Source of the DNA: Streptomyces lateritius | Lineage (GTDB): Bacteria; Actinomycetota; Actinomycetes; Streptomycetales; Streptomycetaceae | Direction of reading: 5' to 3' | Assembly: GCF_014649715.1 (NCBI RefSeq) | Contig: NZ_BMTO01000006.1 | Span: 367,274 to 431,273 of the forward strand | Length of the DNA stretch: 64,000 bases | The notes under the pieces: generated by a model | The model's input: only the letters and a program-made list of their open reading frames with translations | The model's database searches: none | What the model was told of the DNA's origin: nothing | Shown here: positions 8,631-16,988 of the stretch, in pieces | Layout: each line of letters begins with the position of its first letter | Position numbering within the stretch: position 1 is the stretch's first letter | Program-made: the position numbers and the translations under genes

Positions 8631-9860
8631 CTAGCGCGGCATGCAGTGTCGGAGTATCAGGTCGAGCCGGGCGGTCCACTCCTTCACGAGGGCGGCGCGG
8701 CCGTTGACCTCGCACTCGTACGCCGAGCCGTCGTACAGCGTGACGACGACACGGAGCTGCCGGCCCCTGCGGGCGGACTCGTGCTCGACGGATCCGATCT
8801 CCGCCCAGCTGAACTCGGCCTCCTCGTCGAAGACCTCGAAGCGGATCCCCTCGGCGTCGGCGACCACCCCGCAGTCCCCGTCCGCGGCGACGAGCGCCGG
8901 CGCGGGAGGGGGCGGCTCCGCGGGCATGGTGGGCAGTGCGGGCAGCGGTGGCACATCCCGTACGGGTAGTGCGTCCCGTACAGGCACCGGCGTCGCGTCC
9001 CGCCCCGGCGTCGCGTCCCGTACAGGCACCGGCGTCGCGTCCCGTACGACGACAGTGGGCGTCGCCCCCTCCCGCAGCGGCGCGCCCGCCAGGGTGTCCA
9101 GGATCTCGCCCGGGGTCGGGCGCTCCGCCGGCGCCTTCGCCAGACAGGCCCCCAACAGGCCGCGCAGCCCGGCCGGAACCGCCGTCAGGTCCGGCGCCTC
9201 ATGGACGGTGCGGTACATCAGGCCCATCGGTGTGCCACCCCCGAAGGGCCGCCCGCCGGCCGCCGCGACGAGGACGGCGCCGAGCGCGAAGACGTCGGCC
9301 GCGCCGGTCACCTCCCCGCCGAGAGCCTGCTCGGGGGCGAGGTAGCCGGGGGTGCCGAAGGCCGCCCCGGTGGCCGTCAGCCGGGTCGACTCCAGGGCGC
9401 GGGCGATCCCGAAGTCGAGGACCCGGGGCCCGTCGGCCGCCATGACGATGTTGCCCGGCTTGAGGTCGCGGTGGACGAGCCCGCAGGCGTGGATGGCCTC
9501 CAGCGCTTCGGCGAGCGCGGCCCCCAGTCCCCGCAGCCGCGTTTCGGACAGGGGCCCTTCGGCCGCGACCAGGCCGGCGAGGGTGGGACCGGGGATGTAC
9601 GCGGTCGCGAGCCAGGGCGCATCGGCCTCGGGGTCCGCGTCCACGACCTGGGCGGTGTGGAAGCCGCCGACCCTCCAGGCCGCCTCGACCTCGGCCCGGA
9701 AGCGGGCGCGGAAGGCCGGATCCGAGGCGAGTTCCGGCCGTGCGACCTTCACCGCGACCGCGCGTCCGCCGCGCGAGCGCGCCAGATACACGGTGCCCAT
9801 GCCGCCTTCGCCTAGCTTGTGCTCGACCTCGTACCTACCGATCAGCGTCCCCACGCGCAC
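8631..9860 (-). CDS. Soluble Ser/Thr protein kinase with C-terminal PH-like domain
   Basis: This 409-aa protein starts at GTG 9860; GTG 9854 is an alternative. The kinase domain covers about residues 5-260: glycine loop [18 protein letters not shown] lysine, HRDLKPGN catalytic loop, DFGIARA and [11 protein letters not shown] linker with repeated RDATP units ([15 protein letters not shown]) follows. The last ~80 residues form a compact beta-rich domain ([24 protein letters not shown]) that resembles a PH-like fold. No membrane helix is present, so it is cytosolic, unlike the other kinases in the window. It is divergent from the M14 peptidase gene, about 110 bp away. Substrates are unknown. Confidence 0.9.
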   Translation of the reverse strand: MRVGTLIGRYEVEHKLGEGGMGTVYLARSRGGRAVAVKVARPELASDPAFRARFRAEVEAAWRVGGFHTAQVVDADPEADAPWLATAYIPGPTLAGLVAAEGPLSETRLRGLGAALAEALEAIHACGLVHRDLKPGNIVMAADGPRVLDFGIARALESTRLTATGAAFGTPGYLAPEQALGGEVTGAADVFALGAVLVAAAGGRPFGGGTPMGLMYRTVHEAPDLTAVPAGLRGLLGACLAKAPAERPTPGEILDTLAGAPLREGATPTVVVRDATPVPVRDATPGRDATPVPVRDALPVRDVPPLPALPTMPAEPPPPAPALVAADGDCGVVADAEGIRFEVFDEEAEFSWAEIGSVEHESARRGRQLRVVVTLYDGSAYECEVNGRAALVKEWTARLDLILRHCMPR

Positions 9861-9971
9861 AGTATGGCCGAAGACAGCTCCTTGACCGGTGCATGCCAGA
9901 GCCGGACGATGTGGCCGGACACCCGTACCTGTCCTGTCGCACACCCCCACACTCCCCACCCAGGAGACAGC

Positions 9972-11321
9972 ATGCGACTTCGCATTCGCGGAAGAAGGTC
10001 CGCCACCCTCGCGGCCCTTCTCGCGCTCGCCGTGGCGACGCCACTCGCCGCAAGCGCGACCCCCGCCGGGGCCGACCCGGCGCCGACCGCCGCCACCTCC
10101 GCCTCCGCCGAAGAGGTGATCCGGCAGTACGAGGTCGCCGGACCCTCCACGGTGGCCGCCCGCACCGCCCTCACCGCCACCGGGGTCTCGATCGACGAGG
10201 TCGACGCCCGCTCGGTCGTGATCAGCGCCAACGCGGAACAGCTCCGGAAGGTCAAGGCCCTCGGCCACAAGGTGACCGCCCTGCCCGGGCCCCCGGACCG
10301 CACGGTCGAGGGCCTCGGCGTCACCCCGCTCGACTTCCCCTCCGCCGACTCGCGCTACCACAACTACGCCGAGATGAACGCGGAGATCGACCAGCGGCTC
10401 GCCCAGTACCCGGGCATCATGAACAAGCGGGTGATCGGGAAGACGTACCAGGGCCGGGACATCGTCGCCATCAAGATCAGCGACAACGTCGCCACGGACG
10501 AGAGCGAGCCCGAGGTCCTCTTCACCCACCACCAGCACGCGCGTGAGCACCTCACCGTCGAGATGGCGCTGTACCTGCTCCGCGAGCTGGGCGCGGGCTA
10601 CGGATCCGACTCCCGGATCACGAACGTGGTGAACAGCCGCGAGATCTGGATCGTGCCGGACCTCAACCCCGACGGCGGCGAGTACGACATCGCCTCCGGC
10701 TCCTACCGCAGCTGGCGCAAGAACCGGCAGCCCAACTCCGGCTCCAGCTACGTCGGCACCGACATGAACCGCAACTGGAACTACAAGTGGGGCTGCTGCG
10801 GCGGCTCCTCCGGCTCAAAGAGCTCCGAGACCTACCGGGGCACCGCCCCCGAGTCCGCCCCCGAGGTGAAGGTCGTCGCCGACTTCGTCCGCTCCCGTGT
10901 GGTGGGCGGCAAGCAGCAGATCAAGGCCGGCATCGACTTCCACACGTACAGCGAGCTGGTGCTCTGGCCGTACGGCTGGACCACCGCGAACACCGCTCCC
11001 GGCATGACCCAGGACGACCGCGACGCCTTCGCGGCCGTGGGACAGAAGATGGCCGCGAGCAACGGCTACACCGCCGAGCAGTCCAGCGACCTCTACATCA
11101 CGGACGGGTCGATCGACGACTACCTGTGGGGTGCGCAGAAGATCTTCGGCTACACCTTCGAGATGTACCCGGCCTCGTCCTCCGGCGGCGGCTTCTACCC
11201 GCCCGACGAGGTGATCGAGCGCGAGACCAGCCGGAACAAGGACGCCGTCCTGCAGCTGCTGGAGAACGCGGACTGCATGTACCGCTCGATCGGCAAGGCC
11301 GCGCAGTACTGCACGAGTTGA
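9972..11321 (+). CDS. Secreted M14 zinc carboxypeptidase
   Basis: The 449-aa exported enzyme removes C-terminal residues from peptides. ATG 9972 follows AGGAGA at 9962 and opens a signal peptide ([34 protein letters not shown]); the open frame further upstream lacks a ribosome site. A propeptide-like segment (about 45-120) precedes the M14 domain. The zinc ligands are the HARE motif (about residue 189) and a later His in [16 protein letters not shown]. The substrate site has NRNW, and the catalytic Glu is in YTFEMYP. Size and motifs match the carboxypeptidase T/SG subfamily of Streptomyces. It stands alone between two kinase genes. Confidence 0.93.
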   Translation: MRLRIRGRRSATLAALLALAVATPLAASATPAGADPAPTAATSASAEEVIRQYEVAGPSTVAARTALTATGVSIDEVDARSVVISANAEQLRKVKALGHKVTALPGPPDRTVEGLGVTPLDFPSADSRYHNYAEMNAEIDQRLAQYPGIMNKRVIGKTYQGRDIVAIKISDNVATDESEPEVLFTHHQHAREHLTVEMALYLLRELGAGYGSDSRITNVVNSREIWIVPDLNPDGGEYDIASGSYRSWRKNRQPNSGSSYVGTDMNRNWNYKWGCCGGSSGSKSSETYRGTAPESAPEVKVVADFVRSRVVGGKQQIKAGIDFHTYSELVLWPYGWTTANTAPGMTQDDRDAFAAVGQKMAASNGYTAEQSSDLYITDGSIDDYLWGAQKIFGYTFEMYPASSSGGGFYPPDEVIERETSRNKDAVLQLLENADCMYRSIGKAAQYCTS

Positions 11322-11336
11322 TATCGATCGCGTGAA

Positions 11337-11368
11337 CTCCCTGTCCCGGTCGCGTCCGGGACAGGGAG
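11337..11368 (+). terminator. Terminator after the M14 peptidase gene
   Basis: A perfect 13-bp inverted repeat (CTCCCTGTCCCGG / CCGGGACAGGGAG) with loop TCGCGT starts 16 bp after the peptidase stop and ends about 70 bp before the next gene. Confidence 0.85.
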
Positions 11369-11436
11369 AACCGTGGCCGAGCCGCCCCCCTCATGTCACT
11401 GTGGAGACGGGACCGGTACCACGGGGGAGGTACGGC

Positions 11437-13299
11437 ATGACGGGGGCGCGCGTAGAGGAACTGCGCGGGGACGATCCACGACAGCTCGGTCGCTACCGGC
11501 TGCTCGGACGGCTCGGCTCGGGCGGCATGGGCCGGGTCTATCTCGGCCGCACGCGCGGCGGACGGCTCGTCGCCGTGAAGACACTGCTCGCCGAGGGGGT
11601 CGTCGAAGAGACCGACCGCCGGCGCTTCGCGCGCGAGGTCGCGCTCGCCCAGCGGGTCACCAGCGTCTACACGGCACAGGTGCTCGACGCGGACGCCACC
11701 GCCGACCGGCCGTGGATGGCGATCGAGTACATCGCCGCTCCCTCACTGGCGGAGCTGGTGCGCGCGAAGGGTGTGCTGCAGGCCTCGGCCGTGCGGTGGG
11801 TCGCGGCCGGGACGGCGGAAGCGCTGGTCACCCTGCACCGGATGGGCATCGTCCACCGCGACGTGAAGCCGCAGAACATCCTGCTGCCCCTGGACGGGCC
11901 CCGCCTGATCGACTTCGGCATCTCGCACGCCAGCGACCTCACCCGGACCCAACTGACCCTCGGGACCATAGCCTTCACCTCTCCGGAGCAGGCGCGGGGC
12001 GAGGAGTCGACGACGGCGGCCGACGTCTACTCGCTCGGCGCGACCCTCTTCCACCTCGCCGTGGGCCGGCCGCCCTACCCCGTGGACGGGGACACGCTGC
12101 GACTGCTCGCCCGCGTCCAGCGCGGCGACCTGGACCTCGGCGGGCTGCCGAAGGAGCTCACCCCGCTGATCCGTCCGTGTCTGGCGACCGAACCGGCCGC
12201 ACGGCCCGAACCGGGCGAGGTCCTGGAGCAGTTCACCGCCTCGCTCTCCGGCCTGCCGAACTCCCCGAGCGGCAATCGCTGGCTGCCACCGCGCTGGACG
12301 GAGCTGATCGGCGCGTACGAGAGCCAGGGGCGACGCCTCCGGGAGACAGGGGCGGGGACGGGGACGGGGGCGCGAGAGGCCGAGGGGCCGACCGTGGACC
12401 AGAGGACGAGCGCGGTCCCGCCACCGCACCCGACCAGGGTGCTTCCGGAGGAGCGGGCACGCCGCGCCGACCAGGCACGGGCTGCCCAGGCCGCCATGGC
12501 CGCGGCCCTCGCCGCCCAGGAGGAGCAGCTCAGGCGAGCCCGCGCCTCCCGGACACCTCCGACGCCCCCGGCCCGTACGCCCTCGCCGCCCGCCCCGTCA
12601 CCGGCACCGGCGCGCAAGAGCGGCGGCGGATGGTTCGGGATCCTCCTGCTCGCCCTCGTGGCGTTCTTCATCTACGAGACGAACACCGGCAACTCCGGTT
12701 CGACGGGCAGGGGTTCGTCCTCGTCGCGCTCCACCTACGACGCGTCGTACGGCTCCGGCTCCACGTACACCCCCGCACCGACTCCGACACCGGACGCCGT
12801 GGACCTGGCCTTCCGCTCCGTCGACACCGGCGACTGTCTCACCGCCTTCGACGACGGCTACGATTCCTGGTCGACGAGGACGCCGCAGACGGTGAGCTGC
12901 TCCGCCGCCAACGCCTATCTGCGGGTGACATCGGCGACCGAGGGCATCGACTTCGCGGACTGCGCCTCCGGCAACGGCCGCGGCTACTGGTACCACTCCG
13001 GCTCGCGCCACTCCTTCGCCACCACGCTCTGCGTGGAGCGACAGTTCCGCAAGGGCCAGTGCTTCGTGGCCAAGCGCAGCGGCGACACGATCACCGCGTC
13101 CCGGACCCTGAACCTCTGGAACTGCGACGCGACCAAGGTCCCCAAGGGCTTCAACACGGTGCTGCAGATCACCGGTTACCACCAGGCCCAGAAGTCCTAT
13201 CCGGCCGGCTACTGCTCCCGGAGCCGTGACGACCGGAACATCTACTGGACCTACGAGGTCGACGGGGGAAGGAACGTGCTGTGCACCACGGCGGTCTGA
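11437..13299 (+). CDS. Membrane Ser/Thr protein kinase
   Basis: The 620-aa protein starts at ATG 11437, placed by GGGGGAGG at 11423. The kinase domain is residues ~20-275: LGSGGMGRVYLG, VAVKTL, HRDVKPQN, DFGISHA and the activation segment GTIAFTSPEQA. A charged, Ala- and Pro-rich juxtamembrane region precedes one transmembrane helix (about 399-414, WFGILLLALVAFFIY). The outside domain is ~200 residues with several cysteines (DTGDCLTAF, VSCSAAN, FADCASG, TTLCVE, GQCFVAK, LWNCDA, AGYCSR), probably a disulfide-rich sensor. There are no PASTA repeats. Its 3' end overlaps the next gene by 19 bp, so a functional link is likely. Confidence 0.92.
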   Translation: MTGARVEELRGDDPRQLGRYRLLGRLGSGGMGRVYLGRTRGGRLVAVKTLLAEGVVEETDRRRFAREVALAQRVTSVYTAQVLDADATADRPWMAIEYIAAPSLAELVRAKGVLQASAVRWVAAGTAEALVTLHRMGIVHRDVKPQNILLPLDGPRLIDFGISHASDLTRTQLTLGTIAFTSPEQARGEESTTAADVYSLGATLFHLAVGRPPYPVDGDTLRLLARVQRGDLDLGGLPKELTPLIRPCLATEPAARPEPGEVLEQFTASLSGLPNSPSGNRWLPPRWTELIGAYESQGRRLRETGAGTGTGAREAEGPTVDQRTSAVPPPHPTRVLPEERARRADQARAAQAAMAAALAAQEEQLRRARASRTPPTPPARTPSPPAPSPAPARKSGGGWFGILLLALVAFFIYETNTGNSGSTGRGSSSSRSTYDASYGSGSTYTPAPTPTPDAVDLAFRSVDTGDCLTAFDDGYDSWSTRTPQTVSCSAANAYLRVTSATEGIDFADCASGNGRGYWYHSGSRHSFATTLCVERQFRKGQCFVAKRSGDTITASRTLNLWNCDATKVPKGFNTVLQITGYHQAQKSYPAGYCSRSRDDRNIYWTYEVDGGRNVLCTTAV

Positions 13300-14162
13300 C
13301 CTTGCTCGTGCCGCTCCTCGCGGGCGGCGGGACGCTGTTCCTGCTGGTGGCCAGGCGGGCCGAGGGTCGTGCGCCGGGGCGGCCGGCGGACACGCCCGAT
13401 CCGGCCGATCCGGCCGATCCGGCCGATCCGGCCGACCCCCTGGCCGTGGCGCTGCTCGCCGGCGGCCCGGAACGGGTCGCGGACACCGTGCTCCTCGCGA
13501 TGCACCAGGCGGGGCTCCTCGTCCTCGACGGGAAGAAGGCCCGTGCGGGCGAGAGCGAGGCATACGGCTCGGACCGCCTGCGCCTCCTCGTACGGGAGAA
13601 GACGGCCGGAGGCGAGGTGGCCGCGCACCGGTTGCACGAGGCGTTGGTGACGTCCGGTCGCATGAAGGCCCTGGACCAGGAGCTCGTCAAGGAGGGGCTG
13701 TTGTGGCCGCCCGCTCCGCTGCGGGCGTGGCGGCGGGCCTGGCGGTGGCACCTCGCGGTCTGTCTGCCCTCCGTCTTCCTCGGACTGTTCACCGCCGGCG
13801 GGAGCGGTGACGCGGCCTGGCTGAACGCCACCTCGCTGCTCGCGTTCGCGCTGCTGGTGGCGAGCCTCTTCCTCGCGCCCTTCGGCCGGTTCTCGCCGCA
13901 GGGCCGGCTGACGCCGGCGGGCGCGGCGGCCCTGGCGCGGCTGCGGGAGACCCACCGCCACCTGGACGGCTCCTCCTGGGCGGACGCCCCGGCCTGCGGT
14001 CACGAACGGGGCCACTCCGGTCCGGAGGCGGTCGGCGTGGCCCTCTTCGGCACGCGCGGGATACGGGACAAGGGCCTGCGCCGCGCGATCCGGAAGGCGA
14101 ACGAGCGGCCGTCGTCCGGCGGGGGCGGCTGCGGCGGAGGGTGCGGCGGCTGCGGCGGGTGA
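13281..14162 (+). CDS. TIGR04222-type membrane protein with Gly/Cys tail
   Basis: This 293-aa protein (GTG 13281, with GGGGGAAGGAA just upstream) has an N-terminal helix. A Pro-Ala-Asp repeat (PADPADPADPADP, from GATCCGGCC units at 13399-13435) and a helical soluble domain (ERVADTVLLAMHQAGLLVLDG) follow. Two further membrane helices lie around residues 155-200. It ends in GGGGCGGGCGGCGG. That architecture and tail match the TIGR04222 domain membrane proteins of actinobacteria, whose role is not established. The gene begins inside the last codons of the kinase gene. The Cys/Gly tail could bind metal or be modified; that is speculation. Confidence 0.82.
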   Translation: MHHGGLTLLVPLLAGGGTLFLLVARRAEGRAPGRPADTPDPADPADPADPADPLAVALLAGGPERVADTVLLAMHQAGLLVLDGKKARAGESEAYGSDRLRLLVREKTAGGEVAAHRLHEALVTSGRMKALDQELVKEGLLWPPAPLRAWRRAWRWHLAVCLPSVFLGLFTAGGSGDAAWLNATSLLAFALLVASLFLAPFGRFSPQGRLTPAGAAALARLRETHRHLDGSSWADAPACGHERGHSGPEAVGVALFGTRGIRDKGLRRAIRKANERPSSGGGGCGGGCGGCGG

Positions 14163-14186
14163 GCCGGCCGTATGACGCGGGAGGGC

Positions 14187-14440
14187 TCAGACGGCGAGGC
14201 TGAGGGCGGCCGCGACGGCGAAACCGGCCAGGCAGAGCACCGACTCCAGGACCGTCCAGGACTTCAGGGTGTCCCGTTCCGAGATCCCGAAGTGAGGGAG
14301 ACGGCGAGCAGTGCGACGAAGGGCTGCAGCCGGACCTTGATGATCAGGACGAGGAGGAGGGCGATCCCGAGGGCAGCGACGGTCAGCAGGCCGGCGGTGC
14401 CGGGTAACTGGAGCAGGAGACCACCGGTGTGGGGCTGCAC
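14187..14440 (-). pseudogene. gntP: Remnant of a GntP-family permease gene (internal deletion)
   Basis: From GTG 14440 the minus strand reads an intact GntP-like N-terminus: TAGLLTVAALGIALLLVLIIKVRLQPFVALLAVSL. At about 14290 it switches frame to GISERDTLKSWTVLESVLCL...ALSLAV and stops at 14187. The second piece looks like the C-terminal helix of the same family (usually ...TLKSWTVLETIIS...). About 400 residues of a typical ~450-residue permease are missing, and the two ends are out of frame (254 bp). The likely original role was uptake of a sugar acid or D-amino acid for the adjacent RidA/IclR/kinase locus. The family match is from memory of GntP sequences. Confidence 0.7.
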
Positions 14441-14478
14441 GGGGAGCACCTCGTTTTTGGGCAGGGGGGAGCGCGGCA

Positions 14479-14501
14479 CGGCGTTCCGGGGACGAACGCC
14501 G
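14479..14501 (-). terminator. Possible terminator after the ridA-like gene
   Basis: An 8-bp inverted repeat (CGGCGTTC / GAACGCCG) with a 7-nt loop lies about 40 bp downstream of the RidA stop and just before the permease remnant. There is no T-run, so confidence is moderate. Confidence 0.45.
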
Positions 14502-14539
14502 GGCCGTGGGGCGGTGGTTGCAGGGGAATCAGCTCAGGT

Positions 14540-14950
14540 TCAGTCGAGGACTGCCAGGGCGTCGATCTCGATGAGGAGACCCTTGGGGAGGCCGACGTAG
14601 ACCGTCGTACGGGCCGAGGCGGGGGCCTTGAGGCCCTGCTCCTCGAAGTAGGCGTTGTAGATCTCGTTCATCTCGGCGAAGTGGTCGACGTCCGTGAGAT
14701 ACACGCGCATCATCATCACGTCGTCCCAGCTCGCGCCGCCCTCCTCCAGGATCGCCTTGACGTTGGCGAAGGTCTGGAGGGTCTGTTCGCGCAGGGTCGG
14801 ACCGGCGGGGGTGGGGGCCTGGCCCTCCACGGCCGGGAGGAAGCCGACCTGGCCCGCGACCTGGAGGATGTTGCCCTTCCTGACGCCGTGCGAGAACTTC
14901 GCGGGCGGGGCGGTGTGGGTGGCGGGCGTGAGGGCGGTCTTCTCGGTCAT
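14540..14950 (-). CDS. ridA: RidA (YjgF/YER057c) family enamine/imine deaminase
   Basis: The 136-aa protein has the RidA fold signatures QVAGQVGFLP, TLQTFANVKAILEEGGASWDDVMMMRVYL and the C-terminal PKGLLIEIDALAVLD. The Arg that anchors the substrate carboxylate is in ASARTTVYVG. RidA hydrolyses reactive enamine/imine intermediates made by PLP-dependent dehydratases. That fits the neighbouring PLP deaminase gene at 16989. ATG 14950 overlaps the TGA of the IclR gene (ATGA), which fixes the start. It is the third gene of a minus-strand set kinase-IclR-ridA. Confidence 0.9.
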   Translation of the reverse strand: MTEKTALTPATHTAPPAKFSHGVRKGNILQVAGQVGFLPAVEGQAPTPAGPTLREQTLQTFANVKAILEEGGASWDDVMMMRVYLTDVDHFAEMNEIYNAYFEEQGLKAPASARTTVYVGLPKGLLIEIDALAVLD

Positions 14951-15696
14951 GCGGGGTCCTTGCCTGAGTAGTCGCGGCTGATGGCGTCGGCGGTGCGGCG
15001 CACCAGCGGGAGCAGGGTGAGGAGTTCTTCGGCCGTGACGACCACATTGGGCGCCGAGACCGACATGGCGGCGACGACCCGGCCGTCGGCGCCACGGACG
15101 GGGGCGCCGACGCAGTTGATGGACTCCTCGTGGCCACCGAGGTCGGTGGCCCAGCCCTGTTCGCGTACGGTCGCCAGCTCCGTGAGGAAGGCGGCGGCGT
15201 TCGGGGTCGAACGGGGCGTGTACATGGGGTAGTCGAGCTTGGCGGCGACGGCGCGCCGCTCCGGCTCGGGAAGGTCGGCGAGGAGCAGTTTGGCGACGGC
15301 GGCGACGGTGATCGCGACGGGCTTGCCGATGCGCGAGTACATCCGGACCGGGTAGCGGCTCTCGACCTTGTCGATGTAGAGCACTTCGCTCTCCTCGTAC
15401 ACCGCGAGGTGCACGGTGTGCCCGGTCTGCTCGTTGAGCGCGGCGAGGTGGGGGTGGGCGATCTCGCGGATGTCGAGGTTCTCGACGGCCTCCTGGGCGA
15501 GGGCGAAGAGGCGGGCGCCGAGGCGGTAGCGCTGGTCCTGCTGGCGGTGCACGAGGCCGTGCTCGTGCAGGGTGCGCAGCAGGCGCAGGGCGGTGGACTT
15601 GTGCACCCCGAGCCGGTCGGCGACCTGTCCGAGGTCGGCGGGGCCCTGCGCGAGCAGCGGCAGGATGCTCAGCGCGCGGTCGACGGTCTGGCTCAT
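14947..15696 (-). CDS. IclR-family transcriptional regulator
   Basis: This 249-aa regulator has an N-terminal winged helix (VDRALSILPLLAQGPADLGQVADRLGVHKSTALRLLRTLHEHGL) and a C-terminal IclR effector domain (GHTVHLAVYEESEVLYIDKVES; NCVGAPVRGADGRVVAAMSVSAPN). It is translationally coupled to the kinase gene upstream and to ridA downstream. It probably controls its own operon and the divergent deaminase operon from the repeats at 16937-16966. The inducer is likely a keto or D-amino acid metabolite, which cannot be told from sequence. Confidence 0.92.
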   Translation of the reverse strand: MSQTVDRALSILPLLAQGPADLGQVADRLGVHKSTALRLLRTLHEHGLVHRQQDQRYRLGARLFALAQEAVENLDIREIAHPHLAALNEQTGHTVHLAVYEESEVLYIDKVESRYPVRMYSRIGKPVAITVAAVAKLLLADLPEPERRAVAAKLDYPMYTPRSTPNAAAFLTELATVREQGWATDLGGHEESINCVGAPVRGADGRVVAAMSVSAPNVVVTAEELLTLLPLVRRTADAISRDYSGKDPA

Positions 15697-16865
15697 GGCG
15701 TACGTCCCTCCTGGTCCGCCCCGGTACGCGTCCAGCCGGGGCCGAGGTGAAGTCTCCCCCAGGCCGCGTCGTCGAGGGCGACGAGCCGGTCGGCGTGGGC
15801 GATCCAGGGGGAGCGCCGCGGAGCTGCTGCGTGAGGGGTGGCGGGCGGGCGACGGGCGGGCGGGTGCCCGAGGTCGCCGGGGGCGGTGAGGGCGGCGGCG
15901 GCCATGAGGTGCCCGTGCCGGATCCGCTCCCGTACGGGCAGTCCGCGCAGCGTCCCGGAGAGGAACCCGGCGGCGAAGGCGTCCCCCGCCCCGACGGGCG
16001 CGACGACGTCGACGCGGGGCGCGGCGGCGAAGGTGACGGTGTCGGTGGGCGTGGGGGTGTCGGTTCCGGTGGGCGTGTCGGGGGCGTGGCCGCCGGGACC
16101 GGCTGGAATGTCCCGCTCGAAGACAACCGCGCCCCGGCCGCCCCGCTTCACGACCAGCGTCGCGGGTTCCGGCAGCAGGGCCCGGACCGCCTCAGGACCC
16201 GCCACCCCCCATGCCGCCTCCGCCTCGTCGGCGCCGACGAAGACGAGATCCGCGTCCCGCGCCAGCTCCAGCAGCACACCACCGCCATGAGACGCTTCGC
16301 GCCACAGCGCCGGGCGGAAGTTCACGTCGAACGACACCGTCGGGCGGCCCTCGCGAGGTGCGGTCAGTTCGCGCATCAGGGCGAGGCAGTCGTCCGAGAG
16401 GGCGGCCGTGATCCCGGACAGGTGCAGGACGCGGGCGTCGCCGACGGCCTCGGGCCCCACCGTCGCCGGTGACATCGCGGACGCCGCCGACCCGGCCCGG
16501 TAGTACACGACCTCGTGCTCGTCCGTCGCCCGGTCGGTGGCGGTACGGAAGTAGATCCCGGTCGGCCTCAGGGCGTCCCGCCCGACCGCCGAGACGTCCA
16601 CCCCGTAGGCCCCGATCGCCTCGACCAGATGGTCGCCGAAGCCGTCCTGCCCCACTTGGCTGACCCACTTCACGCGGTGTCCGGCCACCGCCAGGGCGCA
16701 GGCCACGTTGGACTCGGCGCCGCCGATGGTGCGGGTGAAGGAGGGGGCCTCGGCGAGGCGGCCCGGCCGGGAGGGCAGAAAGGTGACCATGGACTCCCCG
16801 AGGCAGGCGACGTCCACGGACCGCCCGTCCACGGACCGCTCGCCCACGGTCGGGTTTCCGCTCAC
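15693..16865 (-). CDS. PfkB-family carbohydrate kinase (2-keto-3-deoxygluconate kinase-like)
   Basis: The 390-aa kinase starts at GTG 16865 after AGGAG; the frame is open much further upstream but only as a shadow of the divergent gene. PfkB signature 1 is TIGGAESNVACALAVAGHRVKWVSQVGQDGFG. Signature 2, with the catalytic Asp, is VDVVAPVGAGDAFAAGFLSGTL. The substrate region (RPTGIYFRTATD...YYRAGSAAS) resembles KDG kinases. An inserted Thr/Pro-rich loop (DTPTGTDTPTPTDT) before signature 2 is unusual. A sugar-acid kinase in a D-amino acid locus suggests that a hydroxylated or sugar-acid-like product is handled here; the substrate is uncertain. Confidence 0.88.
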   Translation of the reverse strand: MSGNPTVGERSVDGRSVDVACLGESMVTFLPSRPGRLAEAPSFTRTIGGAESNVACALAVAGHRVKWVSQVGQDGFGDHLVEAIGAYGVDVSAVGRDALRPTGIYFRTATDRATDEHEVVYYRAGSAASAMSPATVGPEAVGDARVLHLSGITAALSDDCLALMRELTAPREGRPTVSFDVNFRPALWREASHGGGVLLELARDADLVFVGADEAEAAWGVAGPEAVRALLPEPATLVVKRGGRGAVVFERDIPAGPGGHAPDTPTGTDTPTPTDTVTFAAAPRVDVVAPVGAGDAFAAGFLSGTLRGLPVRERIRHGHLMAAAALTAPGDLGHPPARRPPATPHAAAPRRSPWIAHADRLVALDDAAWGRLHLGPGWTRTGADQEGRTP

Positions 16866-16936
16866 TCGGGCTCCTGGGCGATCATGCGGGTCCGTTGACC
16901 CGGCGTTGGCCCGGATGTTAGACAGCTTCAAGCGGT

Positions 16937-16966
16937 ATGCGCAACGGGTGTTGCGTATGTTGCAAC
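16937..16966. promoter_or_regulatory. Overlapping inverted repeats, likely IclR operator
   Basis: Between the divergent kinase and deaminase genes there is ATGCGCAAC (16937-16945) facing GTTGCGTAT (16950-16958), with one mismatch. A perfect palindrome GTTGCAAC (16959-16966) follows at once, then CCGCAATAC. The repeated TTGC half-sites in the only intergenic space of the locus fit an IclR-family operator controlling both directions. The regulator is encoded two genes away. Confidence 0.65.
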
Positions 16967-16988
16967 ACCGCAATACGGAGGAGACCCC

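Noticed and set aside
13399..13435. GATCCGGCC short tandem repeat considered as a regulatory microsatellite
   Set aside because: It lies inside the TIGR04222 gene, is a multiple of three and codes for PAD repeats. It may vary in length but needs no separate function.
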